Shown here: in pieces, positions 50,255-62,152 of the stretch
Layout: each line of letters begins with the position of its first letter
Position numbering within the stretch: position 1 is the stretch's first letter
Origin: Sambucus nigra
Lineage: Eukaryota; Streptophyta; Magnoliopsida; Dipsacales; Adoxaceae
NCBI GenBank assembly: GCA_949130495.1
Contig: OX422210.1
Coordinates: 632,094,585-632,158,584, forward strand
Direction of reading: 5' to 3'
DNA length: 64,000 nt
Position numbers and translations under genes: made by a program
The notes under the pieces: generated by a model
Seen by the model: only the letters and a program-made list of their open reading frames with translations
Told to the model about the DNA's origin: nothing
Database searches by the model: none

Positions 50255-53244
50255 TGTAATACCCCGTACTTTTGGCTATATTTATTTTTGGGATTAATTA
50301 ATTAAATGCGTATTAATTGGAAATTAATCCGGGTTATAAATACTAATGAGATGCGAAATGGTATTTGATTATGTGCATATATGATTATATATGAATTTGG
50401 AATTATGAAATTTGTCGTGAGATTTAGATACGGCAATTTGGAAATTTTGTTGAGACGCGTGTGACCGCCGCGTCATGGTATAATATTTTTTATTATAAAA
50501 GTGAATTTAAAATCTATAATCTGTATGGTCGTTTTGAGTGCGCCAACGCATCCGGAAAGGTCGAGATAGTCAGAAAACACTAGCCGGGGGTGTAGTTTGG
50601 GTCCCGGAGTATTTTTAGGCCATACCGGCAACTTAAAGGGTATTTTGGTAATTTTACATTTTGAGGAATTAAAAGTGACGAAAATTGGTTAATTACATCT
50701 GATGTGGATTTAACCCACTAAGCCCATAACCAACCCATATTAACCTAGAAGTCTACGTAGGTTATTAGAATAGAATTTCTAAGTTTCCCAAATCAAACCC
50801 TAGCCACCTTAAGCCACCATTGGAGAAGGAGCTTAGAGAGAGGAAATTCTGCAGAAAAGCTTCATCAAACCTACACCAAAATTAGAAATCGAACCAAGGC
50901 AAGTGATTTAAATTACATTCCTTATGCAGTGAATGCTTCTTCCATGTTAGAAACCTTGATAATCAATCTTATATAAGAGTTAAAAGAAAACCCATGAAAT
51001 TGGAAGTTATTATTTAATTTTGGGATAGGTTTGCATGTAGAAACATTGTTTGAAGATTGAATTCAGAGATTTCATATCTATGTGATGTAAAAACGGATTA
51101 AAAATCTGGGAAATTATGATGAGAAAAAGCTAGGGTTTATGTTCTTGAAGAAGATTAGGGAATAATGTAGAAACTTGTGATTTATTGATGTTTAGAAGGT
51201 ATTAAACCCTTAAAAGATGTTAGTATATCTCCTTAGTATGTTTGAGGATGGTTAGAGAACTTAATACATTGTTGGAACGAATTTTAGAAGAGATTTGAGG
51301 AGTAAAAATGGATGAAAAATGATTTTTGGAAAATCTGGGCCGAAACTGGTCAGTCGTTAGAAGCAATCCCCAGGTCGTTCGAACGAGCTCGTTCGAACGA
51401 GCTTCTAACGAGTTGACCAGTCTCTTCTAATGAGGGGTAGTTTCGTTCGATATCTCGTTCGAACGAGATATCGTTAGAAGGTACATTTCGTTCGAACGAA
51501 CTGGAATCTCGTTCGAACAGTCTCATTCGAACGAGACTTCTAACGAGCTGACAGTCCAAACTCGTTCGAACAGTCTCGTTCGAACGAGACTTCTAACGAG
51601 CTGGCAGTTTGGGCCATTTTGGACTGTTTTGATTTTTGGAGTCCCGTAAACTTGTTCGAAGATAGAGATAACAAACCTTTGATGTTATATTGATAGATGT
51701 GGGACATTGGGACATTATGAGGAATAAATTATATACGAGTGATTTAAATAATGTACTGTTTGGGTTGTGACGTGAGTGACTTCTACGACGTGAGAATAAA
51801 TTATGGCGCGTATTATTATAAACCGAAAGCGTATAAAGTGTGTGAATTATATATTGGTACTAGATTGAGAAAAGTATTACAATTAAACTACGGTGATTAC
51901 TAAGATGCGTATATACTTAGTATTGATATTATTTGTGTGTATGACATACCTACCATACTTTCTATCACGGGAGGTTGCGTTCGCTTAGGACCCTCTAATC
52001 CTTGTGTGCCTACGGGGGGGATATAGACTGGTACCTCGATGAACATAGGTCAGAGAAAGACTTATTGGGATGTTAATAAGTCCGCTGATCGTGGGAGCGT
52101 AGGTATGTACGTGACCCATGTGATGTGACTGTGTTCGCCTCCACTATTTGTGATTTGTGTTATCTGAACTATTCCTGAGAGATTCGAAATATGTGATCCT
52201 TATGTACGTGATGTACTGGGATGGATAGCAGAGTATGTGCGCACCGCAGCTTAGTTCTCGGGGTGCTTGTATTGTATATTTATGATGTGAATAATATACA
52301 CTTAATTAATGAGAACATTCATGTTAATGTTGTATAAATAATTACGGTATTATTTTGAGAAACATAATGAGTTAACTGATAGTGATATATATATATTGCA
52401 TATTGAGCATCTGAGTTTACGTTAAACCCCTACTTAATTACGAGCGTTATTATGTTAATAGAACCGAGTAATAAGGGTAGGACCTATTATAGTCTAGCTA
52501 GTTATGATGTCACTTAGCTAGTAGTTTATATCGTTGTAGATGGGTACTTACGTTAGGAGTGTACAGTTAGACGATAGGTGAGAATATCATGTGAGTGCAC
52601 GTCCTAACATGTACTTTGCATTTAATGTTTTAAATGTTTTTCAAGCACTTGCAGGTTTTTAAAATATAACTTCACATTCGGGCTCTGACCCGTTTTCTTT
52701 TCAAATCTTTTTCTTGTAAAACCATTTTAGGTGCCCAGCCACAAGGACACCAAGCATAGGATACTCATTCAGGTGACGAGCTGTAGCTGTTTGTGGAAGC
52801 TACAGGGATTTGCTTGTAGACGCTTCTATCTTTTGGATTCCAGAGTCACTATCTATCAGTTGTAGGGCATGTTGCCCATTTCTATTTAGAGACATCTTTT
52901 ACATTTCAGTTTTCAGACTTTGGCATGTATTATTTCAGTATTCAGTTTAGTTGTTTCAGTTGTGGGATTTGTAGTGAGGAGTTTTCCTCCAGACTTTATT
53001 TACACTATGTGATGGTTATTGTTTTACTTCATTATGGTGAATGGTGTTATTTATTTCTTCATTACACTTGTTGCATGTTAATCAGACTTAAATTAAAATT
53101 TGGCAACTTACTTTTTAAATACTAGGTGGTTAGTAATCTTTAAAATGTTTTCGACAGTGATGCTATTAACTGGACCAACTTGGCATTTTTAATTAATTTA
53201 ATAAAGGAGTAGCTACCCGGTATTTAATTAGTCGGGGTGTCACA
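50255..53244 (+). repeat. 5' LTR of element B
   Basis: TGTAATACCCCGTAC to GGGGTGTCACA. Contains the TTCGAA palindrome cassette at 51350-51607. The 66-codon frame at 52925 is repeated in the other LTR (60764) and has no known domain. Confidence 0.96.
51350..51607. repeat. Array of TTCGAA palindromes in the LTR of element B
   Basis: At least six palindromic words built on TCGTTCGAACGA, flanked by TTCTAACGAG and its inverse CGTTAGAA. A roughly 50-bp unit (AACTCGTTCGAACAGTCTCG ... AGCTGGCAGT) is present nearly twice at the right end. The whole cassette is repeated in the 3' LTR at 59189-59446. It could form hairpins or bind a dimeric factor; the minus-strand frame it contains is a by-product. 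Confidence 0.92.
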
Positions 53245-53246
53245 TG

Positions 53247-53261
53247 TGGTATCAGAGCATC
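53247..53261 (+). promoter_or_regulatory. PBS of element B (tRNA-iMet type)
   Basis: TGGTATCAGAGCATC two bases after the LTR, a perfect 12-base match to the initiator tRNA-Met type site. Confidence 0.94.
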
Positions 53262-53426
53262 AGGTTCTAGTGTCCTTTAGGATCTGTACGGCTATTATGT
53301 TTCCGCTACGTTTCTTTGATGTAGAGCCCTATATTTTAGGACTGTTGTACTCTTTTTGTGTATGCTTCGTTCTTCAGCTATATTAAGTTTATAACCGTGA
53401 ACTTATAAACTTCGTTCTTATTTCAG

Positions 53427-56400
53427 ATGCCTCCACGACGTGCACGATGAGTTCCCAGGGATGCAACGCCCGAACCCTAGCCCGCTCCAGTTCAGGGCAT
53501 GATGACCGCCGCTGAGGTTGCAGCTATAGTAGCCCAAGCGGTAAATGCCGCGATTGCCGTGATTCAGCAGGCACCACCTCAGGCGCCGGTTGCCGCGCCG
53601 GTACAGGCAAATGCATTCCCGTCTGCTTGGGAGTGTGTACGTGACGCTTTTCGGAAAGCGCATCCGCCAGAGTTTGCAGGTAGTTCAGATGTGGTAGTCT
53701 CGAGCCAATGGAGGAAGGATATGCAGAGGCACTTGAGGATGCATGAGTGCACTGATGTTCAGAAGCAGGTGCTAGGTACTTTCAAGCTAGTTGGATCTGC
53801 ACTGCAGTGGTGGGAGTCTATTACCACCGCGGAGGAGAGGGATACTCTCACGATTCAGGAGTTCTGGGTGCGGTTCGACCGCAAGTATTTTCCGTCAGCT
53901 GTTCATACGAAAATGAGGAGGAAGATGATGAGTCTGAGGCAGGAAGGCAAGACAGTGGCCGAGTATGAGGCCGAGTTCACTAATCTGTTGAATATCATTC
54001 CAGATGAGATACCAACAGAAAAGAAGAAGATTGAGAAGTTCACGGACGGGTTGACATGGAGGATCCGTCAGCATCTGCTAGGGAACCTTTCGTTGGCCAC
54101 GTATTCTGATGTGGTTAACGCTGCGTTGTTACACTGCCAGGACCATCGCTTTCATATGGCCGAGGGCAAAAGGTCGGGAGAGTCTAGCCATCAGGGCAGG
54201 ACTGGAGGACATGGTGCCAGCGGGGCACAATCTGGTCAGGGGCAGAGACAGAATGAGCAGGGCACCCAGCAGGGGGATAATAAGAGGTTCCGATCAGGGA
54301 ACTACAGGCAGGGACAGGGAGGTTTCCGTCAGGGCCATCAGGGTCCAAACGGCCATCAGGGCCAACAGGGGCAGAATGGGCAGCAGTTTCATCAGGGCCA
54401 GCAGGGCCAAGGGAGGAACGGTAACGGCCACCAGGGCCGGGGACAGCAGGGGCAGAGAGGAGGGAACTTCCCACGGAAGTGCTTTGTTTGTGGCAAGACT
54501 GGCCATAAGAAGCAGGATTGTCCTGATAGGGGCAGGGCCCCACAGCAGCAGCAGCAGGGAGCTCGCCAGGAGCCACAGAGGCCTATATTTCCCGCCGCTC
54601 TTCCCGCACCGCCACAGATGGCAGCACTGCCACCCATTCCAGCAGTCCCAGTTCAGCAGGGGCAGCTACAGTATGGACGTGTCTACAATGTCCACCAGGC
54701 TGCAGTTCCACAGGCACCGCCCACGATCGAGGGTACGTTTCCTATCTATGACACTATGGGTCGGGTGTTATTTGATACGGGTGCTACACATTATTTTATA
54801 GCTACACACTTCGCGAAAGCTTTAGGATTGTTAGCTACGGTAGAGAGCACAGTGACGTGTGTCGACTCACCATTGGGGAGTGGGTCACTTATTTTCTTTA
54901 TATGCCGGGGAGTGGGGGTAGAGATTGGTGGTTTGGTATTACCTGCAGACATGTTGGTATTAGATATGCATGTTCACGATGTGATCATCGGTATGGATTG
55001 GCTCGTAGCTTATAGGGCCATGATTGGTTGCTTCAGCGGAAGCATTGTTTTTGCCATTCCGGGGCAAGAGATGTTTGTAGTGGCGATGCCTCGCCCAGAG
55101 GGAGGATCGACCGCTCATTTGTATTACATTGAGGAGGATACCTCTAAGGAGGTTGTGATTCCTTTAAATTCCATCCCAGTGGTCAGGGAGTATTCGGATG
55201 TGTTTCAGGAGATACCAGGCTTACCACCCAGTCGAGAGATAGACTTCGTTATAGATTTTCTACCGGGTACGAGACCTATAGCACGCGCACCGTACGGTAT
55301 GGCTCCAGCTGAGATGAGGGAGTTACGGGATCAGATAGAGCAGCTGTTAGGACAGGGCTTTATTCGCAGGAGTACCTCACCTTGGGGCGCTCCAGTTTTG
55401 TTTGTGAAGAAGAGGGACGGTTCACTGAGATTGTGTGTGGACTACCGAGAGTTGAATAAGGTCACGATACGGAATAAGTATCCGTTGCCTCGAATCGATG
55501 ACTTATTCGACCAGTTGAGAGGAGCTTCTTTCTTCTCGAAGATTGACTTGAGATCGGGATACCATCAGTTGCGTATCCGGGAGGAGGATGTCTCGAAGAC
55601 TGCGTTCTTGTCGAGATATGGTTCTTACGAGTTTCGGGTTATGCCTTTCGGCTTGACCAACGCTCCAACTGTGTTTATGGACTTGATGAACAGAGTGTTC
55701 AGGGATTTCCTAGACCAGTTTGTCAATGTCTTCATTGATGATATTCTGGTTTACTCCCAGACAGAGGAAGAACACGCTGAGCATTTGAGGCAGGTTTTGC
55801 AGACACTTCGTCAGAACGAGTTGTATGCAAAATATGAGAAGTGCGGGTTTTGGCTGAAGGAAGTCCAGTTTTTGGGACACATTATTTCTGACCAAGGGAT
55901 ATCTGTTGATCCGGGGAAGGTATCAGCGGTGAGGGAGTGGGGACAGCCCACGACACCAGCAGAGATTCATAGTTTCTTGGGTCTAGCAGGATACTACAGG
56001 AGGTTTATTCGGGGTTTCTCGGAGATAGCAGGTCCTTTGACACATCTAACTCGTAAGGGTGTGACCTACATCTGGAGTGATGCCTGTCAGTTGGCATTCA
56101 ATGAATTGAAGGACAAATTGACCTCAGCACCTGTGTTAGCATTGCCGAGACCGGGAGTTGAGTATTTGGTTTACACCGACTTGTCTTTGCAAGGACTTGG
56201 AGGTGTATTGCAGCAGGAGAGACAGGCCATAGCTTATGCTTCCCGTAAGCTTAAGCCTCATGAGAAGAATTACCCCACGCATGATTTGGAGTTGGCGGTA
56301 GTGGTATTTGCCCTACGGATTTGGAGGCACTATCTTTTGGGGGAGAAGTTCCAACTGTTCACAGACCACAAGTCCCTACAGTACCTGTTCACGCAGAAAG

Positions 56401-56504
56401 AGTTGAATATGCGGCAGTGTAGGTGGCTTGAGTTTGTGAAAGACTACCAGTTCGACATCCAGTACCACCCGGGTAAGGCTAACGTGGTAGCAGACGCGTT
56501 GTAG
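53427..56504 (+). pseudogene. Tekay-type gag, protease, RT, RNase H polyprotein (element B)
   Basis: The family start MPPRRAR is at 53427, but the frame meets TGA at 53448 and TAG at 53478; it is then open from ATG 53499 for 1001 codons. Gag (about residues 30-190 of that frame) has [13 protein letters not shown] and [11 protein letters not shown] Gln/Gly-rich linker leads to the zinc knuckle [14 protein letters not shown] (54480-54521). Protease has LFDTGATH (Asp at 54774). RT has [15 protein letters not shown] and [12 protein letters not shown] (55731-55742). RNase H has [10 protein letters not shown] and [10 protein letters not shown], ending NVVADAL before TAG 56502. Both early stops fit C-to-T changes. 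Translation from 53499 might still give a nearly full gag-pol. Confidence 0.95.
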
Positions 56505-56512
56505 CAGAGGAG

Positions 56513-58051
56513 GTGGCAGAGGTGTGGAAGGCAAAGTGGAAGGAATTGGGACAACAGGATGCAGTGGCCCGATCTTTCATGTCTGTGATGACCGTTACAC
56601 CGTAGATTGTCACTAAGGTAGTACGGGCACAGGCTAATGACTCGTTCTGTCAGGAACAGATAGTTCGATTACTAGCAGAGGGAGCCGAATCCTATACCGT
56701 CAGCTCAGACGGGGGATTACGCTTCAATGGGAGTTTGGTAGTTCCGGAAGGAGAAGAATTGCGACACGAGGTGATGGCAGAGTCGCACGGCTCACGGTTC
56801 GCGGTACATCCCGGTGGGGACAAAATGTACCAAGACATGAGACGCCCGTATTGGTGGAGCGGTATGAAGAGAGATATCGCTGAGTTCGTTTCGAAATGCG
56901 CCACTTGTCAGCTTGTAAAAGTGGATCATCAGAGACCAGCAGGATTGCTACAGCCGTTGGAGGTCCCGGTGTGGATGTGGGAGAGCATATCCATGGACTT
57001 TATCACGGGGTTGCCTACGTCGCAGAGGGGTCACGACTCCGTTTGGGTAATTGTGGACAGGTTGTCCAAGGTCGCTCACTTCTTACCCGTAAGGACTGAC
57101 TACACTACGGGACATTATGCCCAGCTCTTCATTTCAGAGATTGTGAGACTTCACGGTGTGCCCCTAAATATCGTGTCTGACAGAGACAAGATATTTGTTT
57201 CGCGGTTTTGGGAAAGTTTCCAGGAGGCCATGGGCACGGAATTACGGTTGAGTACGGCTTATCATCCGCAGACCGATGGGCAGACAGAGCGCACCAATCA
57301 GATGTTGGAGGACATGCTATGCATGTGCATTATTGACTTCGGGGGTGGATGGGAGCAGTATCTTCCACTGGTGGAGTTTGCTTACAACAACTCCTATCAG
57401 TTTACTATTGGCATGGCTCCGTTTGAGGCATTGTATGGTAGGCCTTGTCGTTCCCCAGCATGTTGGTTGGAGGTGGGGGACAACAAACTGCTTGGCCCGG
57501 AAGTGATTCAGGATACTTCGGCAAGGATCGAGTTGATTCGGAGTCGCATTCGGGTAGCTCAAGACAGGCAGAAGAGTTATACTGATGTGAAGAGGTTTTT
57601 CAGAGAGTTCCAAGTGGGGGAACAGGTTTTGCTCAGGGTATCTCCTATGAAGGGGATTATGCGATTCGGGAAGAAGGGGAAGTTGGCACCAAGGTATGTG
57701 GGGCCGTTTCCTATTATTGAGCGAATCGGACCGGTTGCGTATAGACTTGGGTTGCCGGAGCATTTGCATCGGATTCACGACGTGTTCCATATCTCCTCGC
57801 TGAGGAAATACCTTAGAGATAATTTGGCCCATTCTCACATTGCTGTGGAGGACATCGATCTCCAGCCGGATAGCTCCTACGAGGAGGGGCCAATTGCTAT
57901 TTTGGACCGAAGCGAGAGGAAACTGCGGTCAAAGATAGTCCCGTTAGTGCGTGTTCAGTGGCGACATCACAAGGTCGAGGAGTCCACATGGGAGCGCGAG
58001 GATGAGATGCACGAACATTATCCAGAGTTATTTTTAGTAGGTACTTTCTAG
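56513..58051 (+). pseudogene. Tekay-type integrase with chromodomain-like tail (element B)
   Basis: Lies in another frame than the upstream part: a net shift occurs between 56500 and 56513, and TAG at 56603 follows. It is open from 56606 to TAG/TAA after 58050. It has the HHCC zinc site (LRHEVM ... KCATCQLVK), catalytic Asp at 56996 (SMDFITG), Asp at 57179 (VSDRDKIF) and Glu at 57287 (GQTERTNQ), with exactly 35 residues between the last two. Then comes the GPY/F-type block (PRYVGPFPIIERIG, IHDVFHISSLRKY) and the tail LRSKIVPLVRVQWRHH ... STWEREDEM ... PELF. The integrase itself looks intact, though it is cut off from the polyprotein. Confidence 0.94.
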
Positions 58052-58080
58052 TTTCGAATTTCGGGACAAAATTCAGTTAT

Positions 58081-58093
58081 TAGGGGGGAAGTA
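58081..58093 (+). promoter_or_regulatory. Polypurine tract of element B
   Basis: TAGGGGGGAAGTA abuts the 3' LTR start TGTAATACCCC. Confidence 0.93.
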
Positions 58094-61083
58094 TGTAATA
58101 CCCCGTACTTTTGGCTATATTTATTTTTGGGATTAATTAATTAAATGCGTATTAATTGGAAATTAATCCGGGTTATAAATACTAATGAGATGCGAGTTGG
58201 TATTTGATTATGTGCATATATGATTATATATGAATTTGGAATTATGAAATTTGTCGTGAGATTTAGATACGGCAATTTGGAAATTTTGTTGAGACGCGTG
58301 TGACCGCCGCGTCATGGTATAATATTTTTTATTATAAAAGTGAATTTAAAATCTATAATCCGTATGGTCATTTTGAGTGCGCCAACGCGTCCGGAAAGGT
58401 CGAGATAGTCAGAAAACACTAGCCGGGGGTGTAGTTTGGGTCCCGGGGTATTTTTAGGCCATACCGGCAACTTAAAGGGTATTTTGGTAATTTTACATTT
58501 TGAGGAATTAAAAGTGACGAAAATTGGTTAATTACATCTGATGTGGATTTAATCCACTAAGCCCATAACCAACCCATATTAACCTAGAAGGCTACGTAGG
58601 TTATTAGAATAGAATTTCTAAGTTCCCCAAATCAAACCCTAGCCACCTTAAGCCACCATTGGAGAAGGAGCTTGGAGAGAGGAAATTCTGCAGAAAAGCT
58701 TCATCAAACCTACACCAAAATCAGAAATCGAACCAAGGCAAGTGATTTAAATTACATTCCTTATGCAGTGAATGCTTCTTCCATGTTAGAAACCTTGATA
58801 ATCAATCTTATATAAGAGTTAAAAGAAAACCCATGAAATTGGAAGTTATTATTTAATTTTGGGATAGGTTTGCATGTAGAAACATTGTTTGAAGATTGAA
58901 TTCAGAGATTTCATATCTATGTGATGTAAAAACGGATTAAAAATCTGGGAAATTATGATGAGAAAAATCTAGGGTTTATGTTCTTGAAGAAGATTAGGGA
59001 ATAATGTAGAAACTTGTGATTTATTGATGTTTAGAAGGTATTAAACCCTTAAAAGATGTTAGTATATCTCCTTAGTATGTTTGAGGATGGTTAGAGAACT
59101 TAATACATTGTTGGAACGAATTTTAGAAGAGATTTGAGGAGTAAAAATGGATGAAAAACGATTTTTGGAAAATCTGGGCAGAAACTGGTCAGTCGTTAGA
59201 AGCAATCCCCAGGTCGTTCGAATGAGCTCGTTCGAACGAGCTTCTAACGAGTTGACCAGTCTCTTCTAGCGAGGTGTAGTTTCGTTCAATATCTCGTTCG
59301 AACGAGATATCGTTAGAAGGTACAGTTCGTTCGAACGAACTGGAATCTCGTTCGAACAGTCTCGTTCGAACGAGACTTCTAACGAGCTGACAGTCCAAAC
59401 TCGTTCGAACAGTCTCGTTCGAACGAGACTTCTAACGAGCTGGCAGTTTGGGCCATTTTGGACTGTTTTGATTTTTGGAGTCTCGTAAACTTGTTCGAAG
59501 ATAGAGATAACAAACCTTTGATGTTATATTGATAGATGTGGGACATTGGGACATTATGAGGAATAAATTATATACGAGTGATTTAAATAATGGACTGTTT
59601 GGGTTGTGACGTGAGTGACTTCTACGACGTGAGAATAAATTATGGCGCGTATTATTATAAACCGGAAGCGTATAAAGTGTGTGAATTATATATTGGTACT
59701 AGATTGAGAAAAGTATTACAATTAAACTACGGTGATTACTAAGATGCGTATATACTTAGTATTGATATTATTTGTGTGTATGACATACCTACCATACTTG
59801 CTATCACGGGAGGTTGCGTTCGCTTAGGACCCTCTAATCCTTGTGTGCCTACGGGGGGGATATAGACTGGTACCTCGATGAACATAGGTCAGAGAAAGAC
59901 TTATTGGGATGTTAATAAGTCCGCTGATCGTGGGAGCGTAGGTATGTACGTGACCCATGTGATGTGACTGTGTTCGCCTCCACTATTTGTGATTTGTGTT
60001 ATCTGAACTATTCCTGAGAGATTCGGAATATGCGATCCTTATGTACGTGATGTACCGGGATGGATAGCAGAGTATGTGCGCACCGCAGCTTAGTTCTCGG
60101 GGTGCTTGTATTGTATATTTATGATGTGAATAATATACACTTAATTAATGAGAACATTCATGTTAATGTTGTATAAATAATTACGGTATTGTTTCGAGAA
60201 ACATAATGAGTTAACTGATAGTGATATATATATATTGCATATTGAGCATCTGAGTTTACGTTAAACCCCTACTTAATTACGAGCGTTATTATGTTAATAG
60301 AACCGAGTAATAAGGGTAGGACCTATTATAGTCTAGCTAGTTATGATGTCACTTAGCTAGTAGTTTATATCGTTGTAGATGGGTACTTACGTTAGGAGTG
60401 CACAGTTAGATGAGAGGTGAGAATATCATGTGAGTGCACGTCCTAACATGTACTTTGCATTTAATGTTTTAAATGTTTTTAAAGCACTTGCAGGTTTTTA
60501 AAATATAACTCCACATTCGGGCTCTGACCCGTTTTCTTTTCAAATCTTTTTCTTGTAAAACCATTTTAGGTGCCCAGCCACAAGGACACCAAGCATAGGA
60601 TACTCATTCAGGTGACGAGCTGTAGCTGTTTGTGGAAGCTACAGGGATTTGCTTGTAGACGCTTCTATCTTTTGGATTCCAGAGTCACTATCTATCAGTT
60701 GTAGGGCATGTTGCCCATTTCTATTTAGAGACATCTTTTACATTTCAGTTTTCAGACTTTGGCATGTATTATTTCAGTATACAGTTTAGTTGTTTCAGTT
60801 GTGGGATTTGTAGTGAGGAGTTTTCCTCCAGACTTTATTTACACTATGTGATGGTTATTGTTTTACTTCATTATGGTGAATGGTGTTATTTATTTCTTCA
60901 TTACACTTGTTGCATGATAATCAGACTTAAATTAAAATTTGGCAACTTACTTTTTAAATACTAGGTGGTTAGTAATCTTTAAAATGTTTTCGACAGTGAT
61001 GCTATTAACTGGACCAACTTGGCATTTTGAATTAATTTAATAAAGGAGTAGCTACCCGGTATTTAATTAGTCGGGGTGTCACA
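58094..61083 (+). repeat. 3' LTR of element B
   Basis: 2990 bp, aligned without gaps at an offset of 7839 to the 5' LTR. Several mismatches cluster in the palindrome cassette (59189-59446). Confidence 0.96.
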
Positions 61084-61088
61084 CTATG

Positions 61089-62152
61089 CTACCCAACCCA
61101 ACTAGACTGAAGTATCTAACTGAACTTATCTACTCTCTAAGTCCCCGTACCACCCATATAGTACGCTAGTTAACACGTCTCGTTTTGTTATAATCTTATT
61201 AGGTAACATTTCACACATCTCTGTCCTAAACTTCAATTAAGTTTCCATACATAATTTATTCTTTAGGTATCTACTATCTATCATGAATATTTATAATTAA
61301 GTCTCTTCACTTAATTCGTTTTCAGATGTATATATCTCCTCTACCGATTTATTATCGCACTTAGGTAGATTATTCGCAGGGTATATATTTCAGACACAGT
61401 ATATACCATAGAGAACATATTACTACTTAGAGACTATTGGATCGAAAAGTCACCTCAACTCCAAGAATCTCTTTTATATATTGGCTCGGAATGTTACCTT
61501 GACTTCAAGTTTAAGTTAGAGACTATTGATTCAGAATGTCACCTCAACCTCAAGAATCTCTTTCATATATATTGGCTCGGAATGTTACCTCGACTCCAAT
61601 ATCATTTTAGTGTACTTTAGGCATTCACACAACCTATGTATACCTTTAAATTAGTAGGTATTCACACAACCTAATTATCCATACTTGTACGTAGTATATT
61701 TCTCTCGAATACTCATCGTACATATTAATTTACGATTTGTCTCACTAATGCATTTATTCGAGTAATTACACAACTCTAAGGGTCCTAATTACCCCTCTAT
61801 TAATTTCAGTAGTTAAATCAATATTTACCTTACTAGTTTATTTGTAAATTCATTCAAAGTTTCTGGAATTTGTTATCTTTCTCTCCGATAATTTACAACA
61901 CAATTCATCCCAATTCATTCTCGTCTTAATTCTCTTAATAAGACTAAACTACAAATCCCATTAGGCCTACTGTAGTATAAGTAATTCCGTCATTTTATCC
62001 TAACAAAGTTCCAAAATCATTACACAATAACCGTTTAGAAGGTCTAGGCCAAAAAGGGGAATTTTATAATTTTTCAGTGAACCGGACCGGTTCGCATTTT
62101 GGACCGAAACGGTTCGACCCTCTGCACTTCGTATTCTACGCTCAGCTCACAA
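61089..62152 (-). repeat. 5' LTR of element A, middle piece
   Basis: Continues 50254 after element B is removed; matches 20370-21430. The similarity stops after CTCAGCTCA at 62149, where element E begins. The cassette GAACCGGACCGGTTC is present near 62080. The outer part of this LTR, about 1.1 kb, is not in the window. Confidence 0.88.

Larger units (their letters stand above)
50255..61083 (+). mobile_element. Young Tekay/Del-type gypsy element B, TSD CTATG
   Basis: 10,829 bp. Two LTRs of exactly 2990 bp, iMet PBS, gag-pol, chromodomain-like tail, polypurine tract. CTATG at 50250-50254 and 61084-61088. By hand I count about 38 LTR mismatches (about 1.3%) and no net indel. With a commonly used grass-type rate of 1.3e-8 per site per year that would be about half a million years; the rate is an assumption. 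The polyprotein is nearly complete but broken at its N-terminus and between RNase H and integrase. Confidence 0.96.
19703..62152 (-). mobile_element. Tekay/Del-like Ty3/gypsy element A, split by later insertions
   Basis: Read on the minus strand: 5' LTR (62152 to 61089, joined to 50254-49580), PBS at 49577, gag, protease, RT, RNase H, integrase (49387-45142 joined to 24417-24040), polypurine tract at 24012-24001, 3' LTR (24000-19703). The pieces align once elements B, C and F are removed: pol reads on across C, and the LTR reads on across B. The start TGTAATACCC, the end GTCACA and a chromodomain-like C-terminus fit the Tekay chromovirus group. The 5' LTR outer part is not in the window. Confidence 0.88.

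Noticed and set aside
51350..51559. A Ser-Phe-Glu-Arg-rich minus frame, repeated at 59189-59398
   Set aside because: It is a by-product of the TTCGAA palindrome array.
52925..53125. A 66-codon frame found twice (also 60764-60964)
   Set aside because: Both copies are within the LTRs of element B; conservation is explained by the youth of the LTR pair.
54109..54801. A 230-codon frame overlapping gag of element B, and opposite-strand frames at 54184-54637
   Set aside because: Shadow frames of the Gln/Gly-rich repetitive gag linker; the real frame is shown by the zinc knuckle and protease motifs.
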